From contig CACZRK010000400.1 in NCBI GenBank assembly GCA_902783515.1, forward strand, positions 1 to 5,409: a DNA stretch of 5,409 nt, read 5' to 3'. This DNA is from an uncultured Coriobacteriaceae bacterium. GTDB lineage: Bacteria; Actinomycetota; Coriobacteriia; Coriobacteriales; UMGS124. The translations under genes and the position numbers were made by a program. Within the stretch, counting starts at the first letter, position 1. The number at the start of each line of letters is the position of its first letter. Under the pieces are notes generated by a model. It did not search any database. It worked only from the letters and a program-made list of their open reading frames with translations, and was not told the DNA's origin. Positions 1 to 5,051 of this stretch are shown piece after piece.

Positions 1-1379
1 AGGACGAGAACGTGCTGGACACCTGGTTCTCCAGCCAGCTCTGGCCGTTCGCGACGCAGGGCTGGCCCGACGACCCGGCGCAGATGGAGGGGCACTACCC
101 GACTACCGCGCTCGTGACCGCCCGCGACATCATCGCGCTGTGGGTCGCGCGCATGGTCATGAGCTCGCTGTACTTCACGCACGAGATCCCGTTCCACGAC
201 GTGGTCATCTACCCGACGGTCCTCGCCAAGGACGGCACGCGCATGTCCAAGAGCAAGGGCAACGGCGTGGACCCCATGAAGCTCATCGAGGAGTACGGCG
301 CCGACGCCATGCGCTTCGGCCTGCTCATGTTCGTGACGAGCAACCAGGACGTGAAGTTTGACGAGAAGAAGATCGCGAACTGCAAGAGCTTCGTGACCAA
401 GATCTGGAACGCGAGCCGCTTCGTGCTCACAAACCTTGACGGCTACGTGCCCGGCGACCCCAAGGCGGTCACCGACGCGGACAAGTGGATCTTCTCGCGC
501 CTGGCGAAGCTGGCCGCCGAGGTCGACCACGACCTGCACGAGTACCTCTTCGGCGACCTCGCGCGCACGCTGTACGCGTTCTTCTGGAACGAGTTCTGCG
601 ACTGGTACATCGAGTGCTGCAAGGGCGCCCTGCGCGACGCCCCCGAGGGCGAGGAGCTCACGGCGGAGCAGGCCGAGGCGCGCCTGCAGACGCAGCGCAA
701 CCTCGTGTTCGTGCTGGACACGGCCCTGCGCCTGCTGCACCCCGCGATGCCCTTCGTCACCGAGGCGATCTGGCAGCGCCTGCCGCTCACGCCCGCGCAG
801 CGCGCGAGCGCGTTCGCGCAGGACGGCGACGACGAGAAGGCGCCGGCGCTGCTCATGCTCGCCCGCTGGCCCGAGGCCGACGCGCTCGCGCCGCTCGTGG
901 ACGAGCACGCCGAGCACTCCTTTGAGCTGCTGCGCGCCATCGTCGGCCAGGCGCGCTCGCTGCGCGCGCACTACGCGATCTCGCCGCGCCAGGAGCTGGC
1001 CGTCACGGTGGACGCCGAGCCCGACGACGTCGCCTGCCTCGAGAGCGCGCGCGAGCAGATCTGCGAGATGGGGCGCCTGTCGGAGCTGACCGTGGCCACC
1101 GGCGCCGAGAAGCCCGCGGGCAGCGTGAGCGCGTTCGTGGAGAACATGCGCGTCTACGTGCGCCTGGCCGGTCTCGTGGACTTTGAGAAGGAGGCGGCCC
1201 GCACGGCCAAGGCCCTCGCCAAGGCCGAGAAGGACCTCGCGTCCGTGCAGCGGGTCCTCGGCAACCCCGGCTTCATGGCGAAGGCGACCGACGAGGTCAT
1301 CGCCGAGAAGCGCGCGAAGCTCGAGGAGCTGACCGCGAGCATTTCGCTCATGAAGGCGCAGATCCAGGACTTCTCGTAG
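1..1379 (+). CDS. valS: Valyl-tRNA synthetase, C-terminal part (cut by left edge)
   Basis: This enzyme attaches valine to tRNA-Val in the cytoplasm using ATP. The reading frame is open from base 3 (D-E-N-V-L-D-T-W-F-S-S), so the gene begins upstream. The HIGH motif and the editing domain are outside the window. About 458 codons remain, roughly half of the usual 870-950 aa. Visible parts in order are the DTWFSS segment of the catalytic domain (from base 18), the stretch ARDIIALWVARMVM (about 121-162), the KMSKS loop as RMSKSKGN at 240-263, the anticodon-binding helical domain (about 480-900, including FFWNEFCDWYIE) and the C-terminal coiled-coil tRNA-binding arm (about 1164-1376, Lys/Glu/Ala-rich). 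The first KMSKS lysine is Arg, a conservative variant. The frame ends at TAG, 126 bases before folC, matching the valS-folC order known in other Gram-positive bacteria. Identification is firm; ValRS is favoured over Ile/LeuRS by the C-terminal arm and the folC neighbour. Confidence 0.96.
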   Translation, partial: DENVLDTWFSSQLWPFATQGWPDDPAQMEGHYPTTALVTARDIIALWVARMVMSSLYFTHEIPFHDVVIYPTVLAKDGTRMSKSKGNGVDPMKLIEEYGADAMRFGLLMFVTSNQDVKFDEKKIANCKSFVTKIWNASRFVLTNLDGYVPGDPKAVTDADKWIFSRLAKLAAEVDHDLHEYLFGDLARTLYAFFWNEFCDWYIECCKGALRDAPEGEELTAEQAEARLQTQRNLVFVLDTALRLLHPAMPFVTEAIWQRLPLTPAQRASAFAQDGDDEKAPALLMLARWPEADALAPLVDEHAEHSFELLRAIVGQARSLRAHYAISPRQELAVTVDAEPDDVACLESAREQICEMGRLSELTVATGAEKPAGSVSAFVENMRVYVRLAGLVDFEKEAARTAKALAKAEKDLASVQRVLGNPGFMAKATDEVIAEKRAKLEELTASISLMKAQIQDFS

Positions 1380-1386
1380 GCGGACG

Positions 1387-1406
1387 CGCCGCGCCGTCGC
1401 GCGGCG
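1387..1406 (+). other. Perfect 8-bp inverted repeat just after valS
   Basis: CGCCGCGC (1387-1394) pairs perfectly with GCGCGGCG (1399-1406) around the 4-base loop CGTC. It begins eight bases after the valS stop codon. No T-run follows, so it is not a canonical intrinsic terminator. It could protect the valS 3' end or cause a transcriptional pause. In such GC-rich DNA a chance hairpin is also possible. Confidence 0.5.
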
Positions 1407-1427
1407 GGGACGAGATCGGGTGGCGGT

Positions 1428-1443
1428 CGGCCGACGTCGGCCG
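1428..1443. other. 16-bp perfect palindrome in valS-folC spacer
   Basis: CGGCCGACGTCGGCCG reads the same on both strands without a gap. A continuous palindrome is a poor RNA hairpin because it has no loop. It could be a binding site for a dimeric protein, but no known operator is recognised, and it may be a by-product of GC-rich sequence. Confidence 0.45.
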
Positions 1444-1451
1444 CACGGAGA

Positions 1452-1485
1452 CGAGGTGGCCGGGCGTGCGCGCTCGGCCACCTCG
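1452..1485 (+). other. 11-bp perfect stem-loop upstream of the folC ribosome-binding site
   Basis: CGAGGTGGCCG (1452-1462) and CGGCCACCTCG (1475-1485) are exact reverse complements around a 12-base loop. The stem ends ten bases before the folC Shine-Dalgarno run (1495-1500). There is no T-run, so termination by this element alone is unlikely. In a valS-folC transcript it would form a stable hairpin directly before the folC start, where it could set relative expression or protect an mRNA end made by processing. The pairing is seen directly; the role is inferred. Confidence 0.6.
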
Positions 1486-1505
1486 CGCATGATGGGGGGA
1501 CCGCG

Positions 1506-2942
1506 ATGACGGAGACGAACGCGCGCGTGACGAGAGACGACGGCGCGTGGGTGCCGCCCTTCGAGCTCGGCGCGGGCGAGGACCTTGGCTACGACGAGGC
1601 GATCGCGCGGATCGAGGCGGCGCGCAGCCTCGGCATCGACCCGTCGCTCGAGCCGATCCGCGCCCTGCTGGACGCGCTCGGCCATCCCGAGCGGCACTAC
1701 CGCAGCGTGCAGGTCGCCGGCACGAACGGCAAGACGTCCACCTCGCGCTACACGGCGGCGCTGCTGCGCGCGAGCGGCCTGCGCACGGGGCTGTACACGA
1801 GCCCGCACCTCGTGCGCTACGAGGAGCGCGTGGAGGTTGACGGCGCGGTGACGAACCCGGGGGCGTTCGCCCGCGGTCTCTCGTGGGCGCTCGCGGCATG
1901 GGAGCGCGTCCGCGCGACGCGGCCTGAGGTCGCGGCCCGCGGATGCACGGAGTTCGAGCTGCTCACGGCTGCCGCGCTTGCCCAGTTCGCGATCGCGGGG
2001 GTGGACGTTGCTGTCCTTGAGGTCGGCCTCGGCGGCCGCTGGGACGCGACGACCGCGGTGCGGACGTGCGCGTGCGCGATCACGGGCATCGGCCTGGACC
2101 ACACCGCCATCCTCGGCGACACGCTCGCGGCGATCGCCGGCGAGAAGGCTGGGGTCATCCACGCGGGCGCGCCCGTCGTGCTCGGCACGAACGCCATCCG
2201 TCCGCCCGAGGTGGCGGACGTCATGCGCGAGCGCTGCGCTCGTACGGGCGTGACGCCGCGCATCGTCGTAGACGAGGGCGACGTGGCCGGCCTTCCCGCA
2301 TGGATGCGCGACCTGCCGCGCGCGACGTTCGCGCAGACGCACCGCCCCCAGGGGCTCGGTGACGAGATGGGGCTGCGCGTGCGCCTCGTCACGCCGGCGA
2401 CGGGGGAGGGGCGCGCATGGGAGGGGATCCGGCTGATCGCGCCGTCCTATCAGGCGCAGAACGTCGCCTGCGCGCTCGCGCTCGCCTCGGAGGTGACCGA
2501 GGTGCCCGCTCCGGCGGCGCGGGCGGCGATCGCCTCGTGCCCGACGCCCGGCCGCTTTGAGGTCGTCTCACGCGAGCCGCTCGTCATCCTGGACGCCTGT
2601 CACAACCCGCAGTCGGCGGAGGCATTCGCGAGCGCCGTGCGCGACGCGCAGCCCGACCGCGCACTGCGGCCGACGCTGCTGTTCGGTGCGCTTGCGGACA
2701 AGGACCACCGGGGGATCGCGTGCGTGGTCGCCCCGCTCTTTGACGACATCGTCGTGACACAGAGCGATTCGGAGCGCGCGCTGCCTGCGGCCACGCTCGC
2801 CCGCGAGGTTGCCGAGGTGACCGGGCGGGAGCCGCGCGTGTTCGCGCGCGCGCAGGATGCGCTCGCGGCGCTGCGGGGCAAGCCGTTCGTGTGTTGTGGC
2901 ACTATCACGCTCATTGGCGAGATCGACGGCCTCCTGCGATGA
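1506..2942 (+). CDS. folC: Bifunctional dihydrofolate synthase / folylpolyglutamate synthase
   Basis: FolC is an ATP-dependent Mur-ligase-family enzyme. It adds glutamate to dihydropteroate to make dihydrofolate, then lengthens the polyglutamate tail of reduced folates in the cytoplasm. The 478-aa product has the P-loop AGTNGKTST (71-79, Lys76), YTSPHLVRYEERV (97-109), the metal-site motif EVGLGGRWDATT (172-183), GIGLDHTAILGD (194-205), and AGEKAGVI (211-218), whose Lys214 aligns with the carbamylated lysine known in the family. The C-terminal domain shows PGRFEV (348-353), LDACHNP (362-368) and FGALADKDH (393-401). Length exceeds the ~425 aa of E. coli but fits actinobacterial FolC. The ATG is chosen because GGGGGA (1495-1500) sits five bases upstream. 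Two motifs depart from consensus: LDACHNP for the usual LDGAHNP, and CCGTITLIGE for the usual GSLYLVGE ending. The family is certain; dual activity is assumed, not shown. Confidence 0.95.
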   Translation: MTETNARVTRDDGAWVPPFELGAGEDLGYDEAIARIEAARSLGIDPSLEPIRALLDALGHPERHYRSVQVAGTNGKTSTSRYTAALLRASGLRTGLYTSPHLVRYEERVEVDGAVTNPGAFARGLSWALAAWERVRATRPEVAARGCTEFELLTAAALAQFAIAGVDVAVLEVGLGGRWDATTAVRTCACAITGIGLDHTAILGDTLAAIAGEKAGVIHAGAPVVLGTNAIRPPEVADVMRERCARTGVTPRIVVDEGDVAGLPAWMRDLPRATFAQTHRPQGLGDEMGLRVRLVTPATGEGRAWEGIRLIAPSYQAQNVACALALASEVTEVPAPAARAAIASCPTPGRFEVVSREPLVILDACHNPQSAEAFASAVRDAQPDRALRPTLLFGALADKDHRGIACVVAPLFDDIVVTQSDSERALPAATLAREVAEVTGREPRVFARAQDALAALRGKPFVCCGTITLIGEIDGLLR

Positions 2943-2946
2943 CGTC

Positions 2947-2955
2947 TGCTAGACT
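2947..2955 (+). promoter_or_regulatory. Candidate extended -10 promoter for the zinc-ribbon gene
   Basis: TGC followed by TAGACT (hexamer 2950-2955) resembles an extended -10 element (TGN-TANNNT) and begins five bases after the folC stop. No convincing -35 is found 16-18 bases upstream, where the folC coding end lies. A start near 2962 would give a leader of about 106 bases before the ATG at 3068. The same hexamer recurs at 4929-4934 ahead of rpsA. Confidence 0.4.
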
Positions 2956-2999
2956 CAACCGTGCATGTATGTGTGTTTCGGCGAGCTCCAGGCGGCATG

Positions 3000-3045
3000 A
3001 GGCGCGACGTGGAGCGCACTCGCCAGTCTAGACGGCGTCGTGCCT
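3000..3045 (+). other. Leader stem-loop before the zinc-ribbon gene
   Basis: AGGCGCGACG (3000-3009) can pair with CGTCGTGCCT (3036-3045) over ten positions with one G-U pair, enclosing 26 bases that include the palindrome GTCTAGAC. The base of the stem is five bases before the Shine-Dalgarno AGAAGGGA (3051-3058), leaving it exposed. It may be a stabilising or regulatory leader structure. No known riboswitch class is recognised. Confidence 0.4.
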
Positions 3046-3067
3046 ATCCCAGAAGGGAACCAACCGT

Positions 3068-3499
3068 ATGTCCGAGCTACTCTCACTCATCTTCACGCCG
3101 CAGGTGCGCATGGTGCTCGTGCTCATGGGCGTGTGCGTCGTCATGCTCTACCTGCTCTCGATCGTCTACGTGATCAAGGACGCCCGCGCGCGCGGCGCCG
3201 CGGCGTGGTGGGCCTGGGGCATCGTCTCCGTCATCCCGCTCGTCGGCCTGGTCGCCTACCTGATCCTGCGTCCGAACCAGTATGCGATCGATCGCGACGA
3301 GCAGGAGCTTGAGATCGCGCTGCGCGAGCACGAGCTGCTCCGCTACGGCACCTGCCCGACCTGTGGTGCGCCGATCGACCGCGACTTCATCGTGTGCCCG
3401 ATGTGCGACACGCAGGTCCGCAACGTCTGCCCGAACTGCCACCGCCCGCTTGACGCGGACTGGAAGGTCTGCCCCTACTGCAGGACGCACATCTCGTAG
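3068..3499 (+). CDS. Two-helix membrane protein with C-terminal double zinc ribbon, function unknown
   Basis: This 143-aa protein has a hydrophobic helix at about 15-36, a short basic loop (KDARAR, 37-42), a second helix at about 46-67 (WWAWGIVSVIPLVGLVAYLI), and a charged linker at 74-93. Four CxxC pairs follow: C96/C99, C110/C113, C121/C124 and C135/C138. These form two CxxC-x10-CxxC zinc ribbons of the DZR type. The membrane part resembles the short two-helix segment found at the N-terminus of phospholipase D-like proteins, but no catalytic domain is present. The start is supported by AGAAGGGA (3051-3058) nine bases upstream. A promoter-like element and a strong terminator bracket the gene, so it looks monocistronic. 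It probably binds zinc and anchors or recruits a partner at the membrane; no specific function can be assigned. The coding sequence is secure, the role unknown. Confidence 0.9.
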   Translation: MSELLSLIFTPQVRMVLVLMGVCVVMLYLLSIVYVIKDARARGAAAWWAWGIVSVIPLVGLVAYLILRPNQYAIDRDEQELEIALREHELLRYGTCPTCGAPIDRDFIVCPMCDTQVRNVCPNCHRPLDADWKVCPYCRTHIS

Positions 3500-3524
3500 G
3501 CGCGCCTGGCATATGATCGTGACG

Positions 3525-3559
3525 AGGGCCTCGGACTCCTTGGGAGTCCGAGGCCCTTT
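3525..3559 (+). terminator. Terminator of the zinc-ribbon gene
   Basis: A perfect 15-bp stem is formed by AGGGCCTCGGACTCC (3525-3539) and GGAGTCCGAGGCCCT (3543-3557) around TTG. It is followed by only two further T residues, so the T-run is short (TTT at 3557-3559, then GCG). It lies 25 bases after the TAG stop. Stem strength and position support intrinsic termination on the plus strand. On the minus strand no T-run follows. Confidence 0.8.
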
Positions 3560-3788
3560 GCGTGCGCATGGCGCGCGCGGGGCGGCCGTGCGTCGCCTGG
3601 GGGGCACAGGCGTGTCGGCTTGGGCGGCAGCCTCGCCAGGGGAGGGAACAGGGAGGGGACGCGCGTGCCGTCTGTGCGCGACCGGGAGCGCACGGCGTCG
3701 GATCGGCGTGCGTGCGGGGCCGATCGTGACGCCCGCGATGAGATGGCCGATGCGCGGGGACGTGACTGACGCGCGGCGGCGACGCATG
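3560..3788. other. Gene-free stretch between two converging terminators
   Basis: These 229 very GC-rich bases separate the plus-strand terminator of the zinc-ribbon gene from the minus-strand terminator of the FMN-binding gene. No reading frame gives a protein with a plausible composition or a ribosome-binding site; translations are Arg/Ala/Pro-rich in every frame. Minor inverted repeats exist, such as CGCCTG/CAGGCG (3594-3599/3607-3612) and GATCGGC/GCCGATC (3701-3707/3719-3725). I see no tRNA or recognisable RNA gene. Confidence 0.6.
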
Positions 3789-3821
3789 AAAAAAGGGGAG
3801 CCACCTTGCGGTGGCTCCCCT
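3789..3821 (-). terminator. Intrinsic terminator of the FMN-binding protein gene
   Basis: Read on the minus strand, AGGGGAGCCACC (3821-3810) pairs perfectly with GGTGGCTCCCCT (3805-3794) over 12 bp around the loop GCAA. The stem runs into a stretch of six T residues (3794-3789). It lies 23 bases past the TAA stop. This is a textbook Rho-independent terminator acting only on minus-strand transcripts, and it confirms the direction of the gene. Confidence 0.95.
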
Positions 3822-3844
3822 CGTCAGTGCTCTGAAGGCGTGAC

Positions 3845-4324
3845 TTACGCCTGGGCCTGCTGCAGGCAGTCGTTCACAGCGGTGAAGATGGCCTTGGAGG
3901 TCACGGACGCGCCGGAGACGCCGTCAACGCCGTCGGTGCCGTTGGCCTCGACGATCTTGGCCGGGAGCTGCTCGATGGCCTTGGAGCCGACGCCCTGGGT
4001 CTCGGAGTTGTCGCCAACCTCAACAGCGGTGATCTTGCCGCCGGAGATGGTGACGGTCACAGGCACGTCGCCGCCGATGCCCTTGGAGGACGCCTGATAG
4101 GTGCCATCCTTGAAGGAGCCAGCGGCGGCCTTGTCAGCAGCAGCGGACTTGTCGGCCTTGGAGGAAGCGGCAGCCTTGGTGTCGGCCTTGGAGGAGGCGG
4201 CAGCCTTGGTGTCAGCCTTGGCGGAGGACTCGGCGGCGTTGGCGGCCAGGGTCAGGCCACCGAAGCCGAGGCCAGCGACCAGGGCAGCGGACAGAGCGAC
4301 GTTACGAACCATGGTCTTATCCAT
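3845..4324 (-). CDS. Small secreted FMN-binding domain protein
   Basis: The 159-aa product starts with a Sec-type signal peptide: short basic N-region MDKTMVR, hydrophobic core 8-27, likely cleavage after ANA (28-30). There is no lipobox cysteine or sortase motif. Residues 31-70 form a low-complexity Ala/Lys/Ser/Asp linker containing KADTKAAASS twice (36-45, 46-55). Residues 72-155 match the FMN_bind fold (DGTYQA, then VPVTVTISGGKITAVEV). The motif D134-x-x-SGAS140 fits the Dxx(S/T)GA(T/S) site where ApbE transferases attach FMN, with Ser instead of the commoner Thr as acceptor. This suggests an extracytoplasmic covalent flavoprotein in electron transfer, as for other FMN_bind proteins; no redox partner or apbE is in the window. 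The start is set by GAAAGGGG (4338-4331), six bases upstream, and by the signal peptide. The frame stays open 59 codons further upstream, but that extension looks non-coding. The family call is firm, the pathway inferred. Confidence 0.92.
   Translation of the reverse strand: MDKTMVRNVALSAALVAGLGFGGLTLAANAAESSAKADTKAAASSKADTKAAASSKADKSAAADKAAAGSFKDGTYQASSKGIGGDVPVTVTISGGKITAVEVGDNSETQGVGSKAIEQLPAKIVEANGTDGVDGVSGASVTSKAIFTAVNDCLQQAQA
4151..4227 (-). repeat. 30-bp in-frame tandem repeat in the linker of the FMN-binding protein
   Basis: Two 30-base units (4151-4180 and 4181-4210) differ at one base, and a degenerate partial third follows (4211-4227). Each unit encodes ten residues, giving the duplicated KADTKAAASS in the spacer between signal peptide and flavin domain. 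The unit length is a multiple of three, so gain or loss of copies keeps the frame. Near-identity at DNA level suggests recent duplication or slippage. Confidence 0.85.
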
Positions 4325-4325
4325 G

Positions 4326-4340
4326 ACGAACCCCTTTCGT
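4326..4340 (-). promoter_or_regulatory. Ribosome-binding site displayed in a small hairpin (FMN gene)
   Basis: On the minus strand ACGAA (4340-4336) pairs with TTCGT (4330-4326) around the loop AGGGG, which is the core of the Shine-Dalgarno sequence. The hairpin ends one base before the ATG. Presenting the site in a loop may keep it accessible or make it sensitive to a bound protein. The pairing is short and could be fortuitous. Confidence 0.4.
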
Positions 4341-4635
4341 GTAATGAGCGATCGCCAGGGACCGGTTGATCGAAGGCGCACTCCGTTTACGACACGAATG
4401 CATTTTGTCCCAATCGACGCGAGGGTGCACGTCCGTCGGCGGATATCACGGAGTTGTGACGCTTTGTACATCTCACCTTCACATACCGAAGGAGTAGCCA
4501 ATAAACAAACCTTGTCGAGATGCAGCCCGCACTAAATTATTTCGGTTCATACATGCGTATTGTCGATATGGAATGCGTGATCGCGCAGGGCGTTCACCTG
4601 CGTTTTCAGCATGTTCGTCACGCTGGCGGCCGCGT

Positions 4636-4653
4636 GCATGCGCCACGGCATGC
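4636..4653. repeat. GCATGC inverted repeat, copy 1
   Basis: GCATGC at 4636-4641 and again at 4648-4653 are separated by six bases. Because GCATGC is its own reverse complement the pair reads both as direct and inverted repeat. The wider sequence GCATGCGC...GCATGCC resembles the copy at 4906-4927. Confidence 0.4.
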
Positions 4654-4758
4654 CCTCGCCTGAGGCGCGGGCTGTTCCGCCCGGAACCGATCACGGCGCC
4701 GGCTCGGCGGGCGTCGGGCCGGGGCGTGCGGAGGGGCGTCGCGGACGAGCGGGGCGAG

Positions 4759-4803
4759 GCCTGCGCGGCCACCGGCGACGGCATTCCGCGCGGCCGCGCA
4801 GGC
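4759..4803. other. 12-bp perfect inverted repeat in the GC-rich centre of the gap
   Basis: GCCTGCGCGGCC (4759-4770) and GGCCGCGCAGGC (4792-4803) are exact reverse complements around 21 bases. It is among the longest perfect stems in the window and is tied to no gene. It could be part of a structured RNA or a DNA-level cruciform or binding site. There is no adjacent T-run on either strand, so it is not an intrinsic terminator. Confidence 0.5.
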
Positions 4804-4905
4804 GTCTGCGAAGATACCGTGAAGCGCCCCATGGCTTTCTGCGATTTCGTGCGTCCGCGGATTGTTGAGTGGAAATGCGAGGCTGGACATTGTATCTTTA
4901 ACAAC

Positions 4906-4926
4906 GCATGCGCATGGGGCGCATGC
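4906..4926. promoter_or_regulatory. 8-bp perfect inverted repeat just upstream of the candidate rpsA -10
   Basis: GCATGCGC (4906-4913) and GCGCATGC (4919-4926) flank ATGGG. The element ends two bases before the TAGACT hexamer (4929-4934), so it would occupy the -35/spacer region, a position suited to a regulator-binding site. If transcription starts further upstream it would instead form an mRNA hairpin. No known regulator site is recognised. Confidence 0.4.
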
Positions 4927-4928
4927 CA

Positions 4929-4934
4929 TAGACT
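4929..4934 (+). promoter_or_regulatory. Candidate -10 element for rpsA
   Basis: TAGACT matches the TANNNT pattern and repeats the hexamer found before the zinc-ribbon gene. A start near 4941 would give a leader of about 110 bases. No good -35 lies at the right spacing, because the inverted repeat 4906-4926 occupies that place. An alternative start further upstream, from the TTGAGT (4865-4870) region, cannot be excluded. Confidence 0.3.
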
Positions 4935-4950
4935 ATTGGCCCCCGAGACA

Positions 4951-4965
4951 GGTCGTTCTTCGACC
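4951..4965 (+). other. Small hairpin in the rpsA leader
   Basis: GGTCG (4951-4955) pairs with CGACC (4961-4965) around TTCTT. It would be the first of up to three short leader hairpins, with a very weak CACC/GGTG pairing (4978-4981/4991-4994) and the ribosome-site hairpin at 5024-5047. Structured leaders are known for rpsA in E. coli; equivalence here is only inferred. Confidence 0.3.
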
Positions 4966-5023
4966 CGACACCTTCAGCACCTCGCGGTTCGGTGACAGTC
5001 GTAGGCGATGACCATGACGATCG

Positions 5024-5047
5024 GGGCCCCGTTTCCGAAAGGGGTCC
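5024..5047 (+). promoter_or_regulatory. Hairpin sequestering the rpsA ribosome-binding site
   Basis: GGGCCCC (5024-5030) pairs with GGGGTCC (5041-5047, one G-U). After a bulged G5031, TTT (5032-5034) pairs with AAA (5038-5040) around CCG. The paired strand contains most of the Shine-Dalgarno GAAAGGGG (5037-5044), which lies seven bases before the TTG start. Translation initiation would require opening the hairpin, which is compatible with translational control of S1 synthesis. The pairing is seen; the control is inferred. Confidence 0.5.
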
Positions 5048-5051
5048 ACTC

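Larger units (their letters stand above)
4341..5020. other. Long gene-free region between divergent FMN-binding and rpsA genes
   Basis: Including flanking leaders, 727 bases (4325-5051) separate the two divergent starts. The left part (about 4341-4620) is relatively AT-rich and should hold the promoter of the FMN gene. One weak minus-strand candidate is TTGTTT (4508-4503), 17-base spacer, TATGTG (4485-4480). The middle part (about 4620-4860) is very GC-rich and contains inverted repeats. The right part (about 4860-5051) is AT-richer and should hold the rpsA promoter and leader. Open frames crossing it on both strands are rich in Arg/Pro/Ala, lack ribosome-binding sites and resemble no family I know. 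No tRNA, tmRNA, RNase P, SRP RNA or CRISPR is visible. Confidence 0.6.

Noticed and set aside
1452..1500. Folate (THF) riboswitch before folC
   Set aside because: The hairpin is followed by none of the conserved THF riboswitch sequence that I know; it is a simple stem-loop.
3512..3517. TATGAT, a good -10 match, just after the zinc-ribbon gene
   Set aside because: No -35 at proper spacing, and the strong terminator begins eight bases later, so a useful transcript is unlikely.
3282..4097. Long plus-strand open frame spanning the end of the zinc-ribbon gene, both terminators and the FMN gene antisense
   Set aside because: It overlaps two well-supported genes and two terminators, has an Arg/Thr/Ser-rich shadow composition and no ribosome-binding site.
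4151..4227. CRISPR-like repeats
   Set aside because: The units are directly adjacent with no spacers and are in frame within a coding sequence.
4325..4501. 59-codon upstream extension of the FMN-binding protein, including an in-frame ATG at 4471-4469 preceded by GAAGGTGAG
   Set aside because: The extension is Arg-rich, AT-richer than the gene, and would bury the signal peptide inside the protein. The start at 4324 has a better ribosome site and a classic signal peptide. A leader peptide remains possible but unsupported.
4101..4535. Plus-strand open frame antisense to the FMN-binding gene start, with an Ala/Leu-rich repetitive N-terminus
   Set aside because: Its pattern is the antisense shadow of the Lys/Ala repeat region; the minus-strand gene has signal peptide, domain, ribosome site and terminator.
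4479..4904. Minus-strand open frame of 141 codons in the gap
   Set aside because: No ribosome-binding site, Arg/Pro/Ala-rich shadow-like composition and no recognisable motif.
4986..4992. GGTTCG, reminiscent of a tRNA T-arm
   Set aside because: No matching acceptor, D-arm or anticodon stem around it.
4573..4995. Plus-strand open frame of 140 codons in the gap
   Set aside because: Poor composition, no Shine-Dalgarno, crosses the candidate rpsA promoter and leader, and resembles no family.
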